DNA of 64,000 nucleotides from Miltoncostaea oceani (GTDB lineage Bacteria; Actinomycetota; Thermoleophilia; Miltoncostaeales; Miltoncostaeaceae). Below the pieces are notes generated by a model. That model saw nothing but the letters and a program-made list of their open reading frames with translations, did no database searches and was not told the origin of the DNA. This document shows positions 44,478 through 53,289 of this stretch, piece after piece; within the stretch, counting starts at the first letter, position 1; each line of letters begins with the position of its first letter. Location of the stretch: positions 1,625,001 through 1,689,000 of the forward strand of contig NZ_CP064356.1 of NCBI RefSeq assembly GCF_018141545.1. The letters are read 5' to 3'. The translations under genes were made by a program, and so were the position numbers.

Positions 44478-44975
44478 ATGCCCGTCGAGCCCGTCGTCGT
44501 CGATGCCCTCAACGCCCAGATGGGGCGTGAGCTGGAAGCCCACCTGCAGTACCTCTCGATCTCGAGCTGGTTCGATGCGGAGGGTCTCCCCGAGCTGACC
44601 AAGTTCTTCGCGGCCCAGGCGGCCGAGGAGCACGAGCACGCGATGAAGTTCCTGACCTACCTCCAGGACATCGGCGGGCCGGTCGTGATCCCCGCCCTCG
44701 CCGCCCCGAAGCCGGGCTTCGAGAGCGCCGAGGAGGCCGTCGCCGCGAGCCTCGAGTGGGAGGAGGCCGTCACGGCCAGCATCCACCGGATCGTCGACCT
44801 CGCCACCGAGCACCGCGACCACGCGACGCAGGTGTTCCTGCAGTGGTTCGTGACCGAGCAGGTCGAGGAGGTCGCGACCATGGGCGAGCTGCTCCAGGTG
44901 ACCCGGCGCGCCGGCGAGGGCGGCCTCCTGCTCGTCGACGACTACGTGGCGCGGTCGCTGGCCGTCGCGGAGTGA
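44478..44975 (+). CDS. ferritin
   Basis: 165 residues forming a four-helix bundle. Ferroxidase residues appear in GRELEAHLQYLSISSWFD, QAAEEHEHAMKFLTYLQDIG and FLQWFVTEQVEEVATMGELL. There is no haem-binding Met of bacterioferritin type. It stores iron as an oxidised core in a 24-mer. An iron-binding regulator site was looked for upstream without success. The stop overlaps the next gene (GTGA). Confidence 0.94.
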   Translation: MPVEPVVVDALNAQMGRELEAHLQYLSISSWFDAEGLPELTKFFAAQAAEEHEHAMKFLTYLQDIGGPVVIPALAAPKPGFESAEEAVAASLEWEEAVTASIHRIVDLATEHRDHATQVFLQWFVTEQVEEVATMGELLQVTRRAGEGGLLLVDDYVARSLAVAE

Positions 44976-45868
44976 CCGGGGGGGCGGGACCGGCCGGCGA
45001 CGCCGGCCGGCTCGCCTGCCGCCCCCTCACGGCGGCCGACTACCCCCGCGCCCGCGCGGTGGTCGACGACTGGTTCGGCCACCCGGTCGGCCTCGTGATG
45101 CACCGCCTCTTCTTCGACCAGCTCGGCCCGTCCGGCGTCTGGATGGAGGAGCCCGGCGGCGTCCCCGCCGGCTTCCTGCTCGGCCTGGTCAGCGAGAGCG
45201 AACCCGACCTCGCCTACGTGCACATGCACGTCGTCGCGCCCGCCTGGCGGGGTCGCGGGGCGGGGGAGCGCCTCTACGCCGAGTTCTGCGCCCGTGCGCA
45301 CGCCCGCGGCTGCCGCAGGGTCCGGGCGCTCGCCGCGCCCGACCGGACCGCGTCCCGCCGGTTCCACGAGCGCCTCGGCTTCACCGGCCGCGACGCCCCC
45401 GGGTACCTCGGCCCGGGGGCCGACAGGACGGTCTACGAACGCGGTCTCCCGCTGGACGAGGGGGCGACTCCGCTAGCATCGCGCCGATCCGGTGACCGCG
45501 GGACCGCAGGGGGCCAGATGTCCGAACCGACGCCGACGCCGCACGACGACCGCCGCGAGCACCCACGTGCCGATGTCGAGCTGCCGGCGCGCGTCGTCGC
45601 CGACGGCGAGGTCGTCGACGCGCAGAGCCTCAACCTCAGCGAGGGCGGCATCCTGCTCGCCGGCTCCGACTTCCCGTCGGCCGGGCAGGTGAGGATCGAG
45701 ATCGAGCTCGCCGAGATGGGATGGCATGCGCTCGACGCCGAGGTCGTGCGGCTCGACGACCGGCCCGGGGGCACGCTCGCCGCGCGCTTCGCCGAGGCGG
45801 CGACCGAGGGCGGCCGCGACGCGATCCGCGCGTTCTTCGCCTCACGGCTCCAGGAGCGCGAGCACTAG
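44972..45868 (+). CDS. GNAT acetyltransferase reading continuously into a PilZ domain
   Basis: 298 residues without an internal stop. Residues 12-165 are a GNAT domain (CRPLTAADYPRARAVVDDWF, acetyl-CoA loop VVAPAWRGRGAGERLYAEFC, FHERLGFTGR). Residues 183-298 form a PilZ domain with the c-di-GMP signature RREHPR and NLSEGG. The link (about 166-182) is Arg/Gly-rich. ATG at 45518 with AGGGGG upstream and a TAGCAT element at 45474 could start a separate 116-residue PilZ protein. So either a fusion enzyme gated by c-di-GMP, or two in-frame genes without a stop between. GTGA overlap with ferritin. Confidence 0.85.
   Translation: MTGGAGPAGDAGRLACRPLTAADYPRARAVVDDWFGHPVGLVMHRLFFDQLGPSGVWMEEPGGVPAGFLLGLVSESEPDLAYVHMHVVAPAWRGRGAGERLYAEFCARAHARGCRRVRALAAPDRTASRRFHERLGFTGRDAPGYLGPGADRTVYERGLPLDEGATPLASRRSGDRGTAGGQMSEPTPTPHDDRREHPRADVELPARVVADGEVVDAQSLNLSEGGILLAGSDFPSAGQVRIEIELAEMGWHALDAEVVRLDDRPGGTLAARFAEAATEGGRDAIRAFFASRLQEREH
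45474..45479 (+). promoter_or_regulatory. -10 element (TAGCAT) inside the GNAT-PilZ frame
   Basis: TAGCAT with a CG-rich flank resembles the other -10 elements here and lies 38 nt before the internal ATG 45518, so the PilZ part may be expressed on its own. Confidence 0.4.
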
Positions 45869-46152
45869 GCCTGGAGGTCCACCAGGCCCCCGACGGGCGC
45901 CCCGGGCTCCGGGGGCGGCTCCGGGGGACGTGAGCCGCGTCGCCGTCCGTCGCGGCGGCGGTCGCGGCCCCGCCGGTCGTCGACGACGGCGTGGGCGTCG
46001 CCCGCCTCCGGCAGGCGCTCGGCGCGGATGCGGTCGGCGCGCTCGCCGGCGACGACGACGGCCACCGCCTCCGCCCCGCGGTGGAGGAGGGCCTGGGAGA
46101 GGCGGGTCGCCTCGGGTCCTCCGGCGCTGACGACGCCGGGCAGGTGTGGCAT
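45865..46152 (-). CDS. small hypothetical protein, Arg-rich tail
   Basis: 95 residues from ATG 46152, with GAGGTG at ribosome-binding distance. It begins MPHLPGVVSAGGPEATRLSQ, then ALLHRGAEAVAVVVAGERAD; from residue 55 it is Arg/Asp- then Pro-rich. The stop codons of this gene and of the PilZ frame overlap as CTAG. No family recognised; the low-complexity tail leaves some doubt that it is translated. The 204-bp gap to the subtilase gene contains runs of G and C that could fold. Confidence 0.5.
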   Translation of the reverse strand: MPHLPGVVSAGGPEATRLSQALLHRGAEAVAVVVAGERADRIRAERLPEAGDAHAVVDDRRGRDRRRDGRRRGSRPPEPPPEPGAPVGGLVDLQA

Positions 46153-46356
46153 CGGACACCTCGTGATGGACGTCCCCGGTGGCATCGGCCGCGACCGCCC
46201 CGGGCATGAGCGTCGCGGCGCGACCCGGGGGGGTTGTCCCCCGGACGGGGGATGCCGATACCAGGTCTGCACGACGCCCCACCCCCCGCACAACCGGGGG
46301 GGTCCGGACCGGGGCGCCCCATCCGCGCGGATCAGGCAAGGAGGCCGGCCGTCTCG

Positions 46357-48567
46357 ATGTCGTCACCCGAACCCATCCCGGGCGGTCCCGTCATGCCCGC
46401 CCCGCGCCGCGCGCGGGCCGCCGCCGTCTGGGCGCTCGCCGTCCTCGCGCTCGCGGCCTCCGCGCACACCGCCTCGGCGGCGGAGCGGAGCGACTCCGTG
46501 CTCGTGCGGGTCGACCCGTCCGCCCCCGCGCCGGAGCGGGCCGACGTGCGCCGGGCGCTCGACGCCGGGTCGGTGACCCCGCTCGTCGCCGGGTGGCGGG
46601 CCTACGACGTCCCGGGTGAGCTGACGCTGGCGCAGGCGCGCCGCCTGCTCGCCGACGCGCCCGCGGCGGAGGCCGTCGCGCTCGACGCGAAGCTGCAGCC
46701 GATGGAGGTGCCGAACGACGCCCTCTACCCGCAGCAGTGGTCGCTGCCGGCGATCGGCGCCCCCATGGGCTGGGACGCCTCCGGCTCGGCGGCCCCCGTC
46801 GTCGTCGCCGTGATCGACACCGGCGTCCAGACGGCGCACCCCGACCTCGCCTCGCGGCTGTGGACCAACCCGGGCGAGACGCCGGGCAACGGCATCGACG
46901 ACGACGCGAACGGCCACGTCGACGACGTGCACGGATGGAACTTCTTCGACGACACCGCGACGCTCTACAACGCCTCCGACGGCGACAGCCACGGCACGCA
47001 CGTCGCCGGGACGATCGCCGCCCGCCGCGGCAACGGCGACGGCATCGCCGGCGTCGCCGACAACGCCCGCATCATGCCCCTCAAGTTCCTGAAGCCCGGG
47101 GGCGGCTACACGTCCGACGCGATGTCGGCCATCCAGTACGCGACGGCCGAGGGCGCGACCGTCATCAACGCCTCGTGGGGCGGCGGGTCGTACTCCCAGC
47201 CGCTGTGCGACGCGATCGGCCTGGCGGGCGACGCGGGCGTCCTGTTCGTGGTGGCCGCCGGCAACGGCGGTCCCGACGCGATCGGCGACGACAACGACGC
47301 GGCGCCGACGTGGCCCGCGAACTGCCCGTCGCCCAACGTCATCTCCGTCGCCGCGACGACCCCGATGGACGACATCTCCTCGTTCTCGAACTACGGCGCC
47401 GCGTCGGTCGACATCGGCGCCCCCGGCGAGGGGATCCTCAGCACCGTCCCGAGCCTGACCTACGGCGACAAGTCCGGCACGTCCATGGCGACCCCCCACG
47501 TGTCGGGTGTCGCGGCGGTCGTGCGGGGCATGCACCCGGGGCTCAGCCCCTGGCAGCTGAAGGCGGCGATCATGACCGGCGGCGACGTGGCCCCGGCGCT
47601 CGCGGGCCTGACGGTCTCCGGGCGCCGCGTGGACCTCGCCGGCGCCCTCGCCACCGCGGGCACCGGCATCGGCGCCGACACGACCCCCCCGGACGCGTTC
47701 AGCCCGCTGGCCCCCGCCGACGGCTACGCCACCGCGGCGCCGACGCCGCCGCTCTTCTCGTGGACGCCGTCCTCCGACGGCCAGACCGGCATCACCGCGT
47801 ACCGCCTGGTCATCGACGGCGCCGTCGTCGCGACGACCGGGGCGGGCGTGCGCTCGGCGCGGCCCGCGGCGATCGCCGACGGGATCCACACGTGGACCGT
47901 CGTCGCGGTGGACGGCCAGGGCAACACGCGCGCCACCCCGGCGCGGACCCTCGTCGTCGACGCCGGCGCCCCGTCGGCGCCGGTGCTGCGCGGCCCCGCC
48001 GCCGGCGCCCGCGTGCCCGGCCCCGCGGTCGACCTGACCTGGACGCCCGCGACCGACGCCGTCAGCGGCGTCGAGACGCACCGCGTGGTGGTCGACGGCG
48101 TCCCCGTCGCGACGCTGCCGGGGACGGCCGGCGCGGCCCGCGTCACCATGACCCACGGTGGCCACAGCTGGCAGGTGGTCGCGGTCGACCGCCTCGGCAA
48201 CCAGTCGGTGAGCGCGCCGCGGAGCCTCTCCGTCACGGGCACCATCCCCGCCCTCCAGACGCCGTCCGCCCCGGCGGCGCGTCGCCTCACCCTCGTCGCC
48301 CCGTCGCGGCTCGCCACGGGCTCCGCCCCGCTGCTGCGGGTGCGGCTGCCCTCGGCGATGCGCGTCACCGTCTCCGTGCGCCGCGCCCGCGCCGCGCGGC
48401 CGGTCTCGACGTTCCGCATCCGGGCGCGGGCCGGCCTCACCACCGTCCGCTTCCCCGCCGCCGCGACCCGGGCGATGCGCCGACCCGGCACCTACGTGGT
48501 GTCGGCCCGGGCCTCGACCCGCCTGCGGGACACGGTGCGCATCACGGTCGGTCCCCGCCGCCGCTGA
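46357..48567 (+). CDS. secreted subtilisin-like serine protease (S8) with C-terminal repeat domains
   Basis: 736 residues from ATG 46357 (AAGGAGG 12 nt upstream). A signal peptide of about 45 residues (AAVWALAVLALAASAHTASA), a prodomain-like segment (about 48-115), then the protease: Asp154 in AVIDTGVQTAHPDL, His212 in DSHGTHVAGTIAA, Ser376 in GTSMATPHVSGVAAV, with oxyanion Asn in VAAGNGG. After residue 445 two fibronectin-III-like modules follow (DGQTGITAYRLVIDGAVVAT; SGVETHRVVVDGVPVATLPG), then a basic strand-rich tail. It probably degrades extracellular protein. Confidence 0.94.
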   Translation: MSSPEPIPGGPVMPAPRRARAAAVWALAVLALAASAHTASAAERSDSVLVRVDPSAPAPERADVRRALDAGSVTPLVAGWRAYDVPGELTLAQARRLLADAPAAEAVALDAKLQPMEVPNDALYPQQWSLPAIGAPMGWDASGSAAPVVVAVIDTGVQTAHPDLASRLWTNPGETPGNGIDDDANGHVDDVHGWNFFDDTATLYNASDGDSHGTHVAGTIAARRGNGDGIAGVADNARIMPLKFLKPGGGYTSDAMSAIQYATAEGATVINASWGGGSYSQPLCDAIGLAGDAGVLFVVAAGNGGPDAIGDDNDAAPTWPANCPSPNVISVAATTPMDDISSFSNYGAASVDIGAPGEGILSTVPSLTYGDKSGTSMATPHVSGVAAVVRGMHPGLSPWQLKAAIMTGGDVAPALAGLTVSGRRVDLAGALATAGTGIGADTTPPDAFSPLAPADGYATAAPTPPLFSWTPSSDGQTGITAYRLVIDGAVVATTGAGVRSARPAAIADGIHTWTVVAVDGQGNTRATPARTLVVDAGAPSAPVLRGPAAGARVPGPAVDLTWTPATDAVSGVETHRVVVDGVPVATLPGTAGAARVTMTHGGHSWQVVAVDRLGNQSVSAPRSLSVTGTIPALQTPSAPAARRLTLVAPSRLATGSAPLLRVRLPSAMRVTVSVRRARAARPVSTFRIRARAGLTTVRFPAAATRAMRRPGTYVVSARASTRLRDTVRITVGPRRR

Positions 48568-48570
48568 GGC

Positions 48571-48600
48571 GACCCCCCCGGCGGTCCCGCCGGGGGGTCA
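48571..48600. terminator. bidirectional terminator hairpin
   Basis: GACCCCCCCGGCGG and CCGCCGGGGGGTC pair with one bulged C around a tiny loop, between the convergent subtilase and J-domain genes; it overlaps the stop of the latter. Confidence 0.7.
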
Positions 48601-49218
48601 GCCGACCCGCCAGCCCATGTCGAGGCCGTCGCCGTGGACGATGGCGTAGACCGGCCGGGCCCGGCGGGGGTGGAACACGATCGAGAACAGCTCGCCCTCG
48701 GAGAGGGCGAGCTCCTGCGGGAGGCGCCGGAAGCTGACCGAGCTGCGCTCCCCGCGGGCGTTGGCGAAGACCGCCTCGTACCGCAGGCCCATCCACCGGC
48801 GCTCGAGCCGGGGCCGCCCGATGCACCGCGCGCCGATCATCGCCGGGAACGTCTCGCCGCAGGCGGGGCAACGCAGGTCGACCGTGCGGCCCCCGGGGTC
48901 CGGGACCCGGCAGCGCGTCGCGCACGTGGGGCAGGGGAGGGAGCGGACCGGCGGGCCGGCGGGGGCGACCGGCCGGGGGGACGGCGCGGAGCGGCGCAGG
49001 TCGTAGCGCCGCCGCCGCGCGGGGTCGCCCAGCACCTGCCACGCGGCGTTCGCGCGCTTGGTGATCTCCTGCGCGCGCTCCTGCTGGTCCGGGTCGCGGA
49101 AGCGGTCCGGGTGGAACGCGGTCATGAGGAAGCGCCAGGCCGCGCGGATCTCCTCCGCACCCGCGTCGGGCGCCACCTCGAGCGCGGCGTAGTGGTCGTC
49201 GTGGTCGCTCACCGCCAC
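48598..49218 (-). CDS. J-domain protein with zinc ribbons
   Basis: 206 residues from GTG. J domain at 8-75 (DHYAALEVAPDAGAEEIRAA, the HPD motif in AFHPDRFRDPDQQ, VLGDPARRRRYDL). Then a Pro linker and paired Cys motifs (LPCPTCATRC and RCPACGETF) of zinc-ribbon type, and a C-terminal domain with YEAVFANARGERSSVSFRRL and PVYAIVHGDGLDMGW. It likely recruits DnaK to an unknown client; it is not a full DnaJ. Confidence 0.88.
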   Translation of the reverse strand: MAVSDHDDHYAALEVAPDAGAEEIRAAWRFLMTAFHPDRFRDPDQQERAQEITKRANAAWQVLGDPARRRRYDLRRSAPSPRPVAPAGPPVRSLPCPTCATRCRVPDPGGRTVDLRCPACGETFPAMIGARCIGRPRLERRWMGLRYEAVFANARGERSSVSFRRLPQELALSEGELFSIVFHPRRARPVYAIVHGDGLDMGWRVG

Positions 49219-49259
49219 CCCGGAGCATGACGGATCGCGCGTCCGCGTCCCGACGTGCG

Positions 49260-49265
49260 TAGTCT
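49260..49265 (+). promoter_or_regulatory. -10 element (TAGTCT), leaderless-type
   Basis: TAGTCT ends 6 nt before the GTG of the RodZ-like gene, with no ribosome-binding site between. Confidence 0.5.
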
Positions 49266-49271
49266 CCCGGC

Positions 49272-49685
49272 GTGGAGGAACGGCCGTCCATCGGTGCGCG
49301 TCTCCGCGAGGCGCGCCTCCGCCAGGGTCTGGAGATCGCCGACTGCGCGACGGCGACGCGCATCCGCGAGCGCTATCTGGTGGCCATCGAGGACGGCCGC
49401 TTCGAGTCGCTGCCCGACCCGGCGTTCGTCAACGGCTTCGTCCGGGCCTACGCCGAGCACCTCGGCGTCGCCGTCGACGGACCGATCCGCGAGCTCCCCG
49501 CGAACGCGATCGCGCCGGGCGGCCGGGGCCGCCCGCGCCCCGTCAGCCTGACGGCCACGCGCATCACCGCCCGGGGCGTCGGCGCCCGCCCGCCGTTCTG
49601 GCGCCGCGGCCCGGTGCTGGTGCTGGTGCTCGTCGTCGCCACCGTCGCGGTCGCCGCATGGGCCGGGGTGCTGCCCTTCCCCTGA
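49272..49685 (+). CDS. RodZ-like helix-turn-helix membrane protein
   Basis: 137 residues. A Cro/RodZ-type HTH at 6-75 (IGARLREARLRQGLEIADCA, RIRERYLVAIEDGRFESLPD, AFVNGFVRAYAEHLGV) is joined by a basic linker to one transmembrane segment (about 111-131) with almost nothing outside. The HTH sequence is that of RodZ, the cytoskeletal MreB partner, but the periplasmic domain is missing, so a shortened RodZ or a membrane-tied regulator are both possible. Confidence 0.85.
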   Translation: MEERPSIGARLREARLRQGLEIADCATATRIRERYLVAIEDGRFESLPDPAFVNGFVRAYAEHLGVAVDGPIRELPANAIAPGGRGRPRPVSLTATRITARGVGARPPFWRRGPVLVLVLVVATVAVAAWAGVLPFP

Positions 49686-49689
49686 GCCG

Positions 49690-51528
49690 TCAGACGGTGG
49701 GGACGGCGTCCACCGCGACGGCGCGGTCCCGGCCGGCGGCCTTCGCGGCGTAGAGGCGCCGGTCGGCGCGCCGCAGCAGGTCGGCGGCGTCCTCCTCGTC
49801 GGTGCGGGTCGCGACGCCGGCGGAGATCGTCCGCCGGCCGGCCGCGCCGAACGTCCGGCCCCCCACCGCGGCACGGACCCGGTCGGCGACATCCGTCGCC
49901 GTCGCGAGGTCCGCCCCGGGCAGCACGATCGCGAACTCCTCGCCGCCGACGCGCGCGACGAGGTCCGTGGCGCGGCTGGCGCCGAGCATCCGGCGCGCCA
50001 GCTCGCACAGCACCCGGTCGCCGACGGCGTGGCCGTGGGTGTCGTTGACGTCCTTGAAGTGGTCGAGGTCGACGAGGACGACGCTGAGGTCGGTTCCGCG
50101 CGCGACCGCGGACGCCATCTCGGCGACGAGGCGGACCTCGAACGCACGGCGGTTCGCCACCCCCGTGAGGGCGTCCGTCGACGCCTGGTGGGCGAGGAGG
50201 GCGCGGGCGTCGGCCCCGGCGATGGCGATGCCGACGAGCGCGGCGAACTCGGCGAGGCGCTCCTCGGCACCCGGTGCGAGCGCCCCGCGGGTGCGGCTGA
50301 TCGCCCCGACGTTGCCCCACAGCCCGCCGCCGACGAGGATCGGCGCGGCCACCGAGTCGGCGGGGGACGCGACCGGCGGCGCGTGGTCGGGGAGGCGCAC
50401 GCCGACGTCCCCCTCGACGCGCACCGGCCGCCCCTCGCGAAGCACCCGCGCCGTCGCGCCGTCGCCGGTCACCGGCAGCAGCGACCCCTCGGGCAGCCAG
50501 ACCTCGGCGGTCGTCGCCCACGAGCCGACCAGCTCGGCGCCCTCGTCCGCGTACCGCACCACCCCGCCGGCCTCCGCCCCGAGCATCTCGGCGACCTCCC
50601 GGGCGACGAGGGCGAACACCTCGCGGGGGTCGGGGCTGGCGGCGACCGTCGCGGCGACCCGCCCGAGCCGGGCCTGCTCCTCCGCGAGGGCCCGGTGCCG
50701 TCGCTCGCTGCGCCGCAGCTCCCGCTCGGCCGCCCGGCGGTCCGTCACGTCCTTGATCGTGCTGACGAACGACGGGGCGGCGCCCTCACCGGGGCCCTGC
50801 AGGCGCGCCAGGCTGACGATCACGTCGACCATCCGGCCGGACCGGTGCCGGTAGCTGCGGTCCCCCTCCGACCCACCGGCCCCCTCCATGCCGCGGCGCA
50901 GGCGCCGCCGGTAGGCCTCGGCGCGCTCCGCCGGCCAGAAGGGGAAGGGCGGGACCGCGCCGACGAGCTCGCCGCGGGGGAAGCCGGTGATGTCGACGAG
51001 CCGGTCGTTCACCTCCAGGATGCGGCCGTCGGCGTCGAACACCGCCAGCCCGTCCTGCAGGGAGTCGGCGAGGGCACGCGAGCGGTCGCGCTCGGCCGCG
51101 AGCTGCCGTCGCAGGTGCCCGGTCCGCAGCGCGGCGCGCACACGGGCCCGGAGCTCCGCCGAGGCGTAGGGCTTGCGGATGAAGTCGTCGGCGCCGGCGT
51201 CGAGGGCGTCGGCGAGGTGCTCGGCGGTCCCGGTGACGTAGATGATGGGCAGCACCTCCGACGACCGCCGGATCAGGCGGCAGAGGCGCAGGCCGTCGAG
51301 TCCCGGCATCTGCCCGTCGGTGACCAGCAGGTCGAACGGCGCGTCGTCGACGACCCGGCGCAGGGCGTCGCGGCCGTCGCGGGCGGTGACCACGCGGTGG
51401 CCCTCCGCCTCGAGCTCCCGCCGCAGCAGCCCGGCCTCGACGGCGTTGTCCTCGGCCACGAGGATGCGCGCCCCGGCGCGTGACGGCGGACCCGCCACGC
51501 CCACGGGTTCTGGACCACGCTGCGGCAT
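49690..51528 (-). CDS. response regulator with PAS, GAF and GGDEF domains (diguanylate cyclase)
   Basis: 612 residues from ATG 51528 (GTG 51597 is a longer alternative). Domains: receiver about 22-140 (ARILVAEDNAVEAG; phospho-acceptor Asp71 in VTDGQMPGLDG; Lys in FIRKPYAS); PAS about 165-285 (DGLAVFDADGRILEVNDRLV); GAF about 310-440; GGDEF about 450-605 with the active site GGEEF at 528-532 and an RxxD inhibitory site (RATD) five residues before it. It makes c-di-GMP, controlled by phosphorylation and by the PAS/GAF inputs. No EAL domain follows. Divergent from a histidine kinase, 137 bp away. Confidence 0.93.
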   Translation of the reverse strand: MPQRGPEPVGVAGPPSRAGARILVAEDNAVEAGLLRRELEAEGHRVVTARDGRDALRRVVDDAPFDLLVTDGQMPGLDGLRLCRLIRRSSEVLPIIYVTGTAEHLADALDAGADDFIRKPYASAELRARVRAALRTGHLRRQLAAERDRSRALADSLQDGLAVFDADGRILEVNDRLVDITGFPRGELVGAVPPFPFWPAERAEAYRRRLRRGMEGAGGSEGDRSYRHRSGRMVDVIVSLARLQGPGEGAAPSFVSTIKDVTDRRAAERELRRSERRHRALAEEQARLGRVAATVAASPDPREVFALVAREVAEMLGAEAGGVVRYADEGAELVGSWATTAEVWLPEGSLLPVTGDGATARVLREGRPVRVEGDVGVRLPDHAPPVASPADSVAAPILVGGGLWGNVGAISRTRGALAPGAEERLAEFAALVGIAIAGADARALLAHQASTDALTGVANRRAFEVRLVAEMASAVARGTDLSVVLVDLDHFKDVNDTHGHAVGDRVLCELARRMLGASRATDLVARVGGEEFAIVLPGADLATATDVADRVRAAVGGRTFGAAGRRTISAGVATRTDEEDAADLLRRADRRLYAAKAAGRDRAVAVDAVPTV

Positions 51529-51665
51529 ACGGCACGTGTCGGCCGGCGCCGGTGCCCTCCTGAGATCCCGGGACCACCGGGGGTCGCCGCGCGACACGCC
51601 GCGCCGCGACCCCGGTGGGGGGACCGGTTCGCCCTCGGGGGCCGGGGCTGGTTCAATGACCGGGA

Positions 51666-53279
51666 ATGGACGACACCCCGGCCCCGCGCGTGGACGACAT
51701 CCCCGCGGGGCGCGCAGCCGGGCCGTGGCCGCCGCGGGCCGGCGACCCGCAGCGGTCCATCGCCGACGCGGCGGTCAGCCTCAACCGCGCCCTCGACCCC
51801 GCGGGGCTCCTGGCCGACGTCGCGGTGAGGGTCCGCGTCGCCGTCGGCGCGCGCGCCTGCGTCGTCGGGCTGGCGGCCGGGGCCCGGGGTCCCGAGATGA
51901 CGTCGGTGTCGGCGGCGGCGGGGTGGACCGACGACGCCGAGAGCGCCGCGACCGCCGCGGGACCCGTCCCCGCGCCGGAGGTGGCGCACGACCGGCTGGT
52001 GGTCGCCCTGGCCGGCCGCGACGGCGAGCACCTCGGGCGCGTGCGGGCCTGGGCCGACACCGGCCGCCCCTTCGGCCCGGGGGACCTGGCCGTCGCCTCG
52101 CAGATCGCCCAGGTCGCATCGGTCGCCGTCGAGCGCCTGCGCCGTGAGCTCGACCTGGAGGCGAGTCGCGGCGACCTGGCCGAGGCGCAGCGCATCGCCC
52201 ACATGGGCAGCTGGATCCAGGACCTCGACGACGGCCGCGTGACGTGCTCCGACGAGGTGTGGCGGATCTACGGGCTGGGGGCCGGCGAAGCGTTCGACGA
52301 CATCGACGGGCTGCTGGCGCGGGTCCACCCCGACGACCGGGGCGTCGTCGCCGTCGCGATGGAGGCCGTCGCCGAGCGCGGGGGCGCGCACCGCTGGGAG
52401 CACCGCATCGTGCGGCCCGGGGGCGAGGTGCGGACGGTGCTGGTGCGCGCCGAGGCCTCGCTCCCCGGGGACGGCCGCCCCCGGGTGCGGGGGACGGTGC
52501 TGGACATCACGCGACGCCGGGACGCCGAGGACGCCCTCCACCTGCAGGCCGCGCGCATCACCGACCTCGCGGCCGACCGGCGGCGCCTGGTCGCGGAGGT
52601 GCTCGACGCCGAGGAGGGGGAGCGGCAGCGGATCGCGGAGGTGCTGCACGAGAGCGTCCTCCAGGACCTCCTCGCCGCCCGGCAGGACCTGGGGGAGTCG
52701 CTCGAGGAGGCGGACGGCCTGACCGTCCGCGGGCGGGCCCGGATGGCGCGGGCGGAGGCGGGGCTCACCGTGGTGGTGGCGGCGCTGCGGGAGGCGGTGG
52801 GGGAGCTCCACCCGCTGACCCTCACGCACGACGGCCTGCGCAGCGCCCTGGAGTCGACGTGCGCCCGCATCGCCCGCCGGGCCGGCGTCCCGATCGGCTG
52901 CGCCGTGGCCGACTCGGCCGCCGGGCCGCACGACCGGCTCGTCCTCTCGCTCACCCGCGAGTTCCTCGTCAACGCCGAGAAGCACGCGGGCGCCGACCGG
53001 GTGTCGGTCGCCGTCAGCGCGCGCGCGGGCGTCGTCACCCTGGTGGTGGAGGACGACGGCGTGGGCTTCGCGCCGGGGACGGGGGAGGGCGGGTTCCGGG
53101 TCGGCCACCTCGGCCTGGCGTCGGCGCGCGAGCGGGTGGAGGTCCTCGGCGGGACCCTCGCGATCACCACGACCCCCGGATCGGGCACTCGTATCGTGGC
53201 GCGGCTCCCGGTCGCCCCCGTCGCCGCGGCAGGGGACGGAGGTACAACGACCATGTGGAGTTCGGGCGACCTAAGTTAG
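51666..53279 (+). CDS. sensor histidine kinase (HisKA_3 type) with GAF and PAS domains
   Basis: 537 residues, no membrane segment. An N-terminal GAF-like domain (about 25-160), a PAS domain with PAC (about 178-290, RIAHMGSWIQDLDDGRVTCS), a coiled linker, the dimerisation/phosphoacceptor stretch RQRIAEVLHESVLQDLLAAR with His328, and a HATPase domain with LTREFLVNAEKHA, VEDDGVGFAPG and GHLGLASARERVE. This type normally serves NarL-type regulators; the nearest receiver is in the divergent GGDEF protein, a plausible partner. Its stop lies inside the promoter of the next gene. Confidence 0.92.
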   Translation: MDDTPAPRVDDIPAGRAAGPWPPRAGDPQRSIADAAVSLNRALDPAGLLADVAVRVRVAVGARACVVGLAAGARGPEMTSVSAAAGWTDDAESAATAAGPVPAPEVAHDRLVVALAGRDGEHLGRVRAWADTGRPFGPGDLAVASQIAQVASVAVERLRRELDLEASRGDLAEAQRIAHMGSWIQDLDDGRVTCSDEVWRIYGLGAGEAFDDIDGLLARVHPDDRGVVAVAMEAVAERGGAHRWEHRIVRPGGEVRTVLVRAEASLPGDGRPRVRGTVLDITRRRDAEDALHLQAARITDLAADRRRLVAEVLDAEEGERQRIAEVLHESVLQDLLAARQDLGESLEEADGLTVRGRARMARAEAGLTVVVAALREAVGELHPLTLTHDGLRSALESTCARIARRAGVPIGCAVADSAAGPHDRLVLSLTREFLVNAEKHAGADRVSVAVSARAGVVTLVVEDDGVGFAPGTGEGGFRVGHLGLASARERVEVLGGTLAITTTPGSGTRIVARLPVAPVAAAGDGGTTTMWSSGDLS

Positions 53280-53282
53280 ACT
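53271..53282 (+). promoter_or_regulatory. CTAAGTTAG palindrome and -10 element (TAGACT) before the FhuF-like gene
   Basis: CTAA-G-TTAG (53271-53279) overlaps the kinase stop codon and the TAGACT element (53277-53282), which ends 7 nt before the GTG at 53290. CTAA/TTAG half-sites are elements of DtxR/IdeR iron boxes, though here their order is inverted relative to the consensus centre. Iron control is a guess. Confidence 0.35.
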
Positions 53283-53289
53283 CCCGCCC

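Noticed and set aside
46153-46356. G/C runs before the subtilase gene as a regulatory RNA
   Set aside because: The GGGGGGG and CCCCC runs can pair in several ways, but there is no defined stem, T tract or shared motif to support a specific element.
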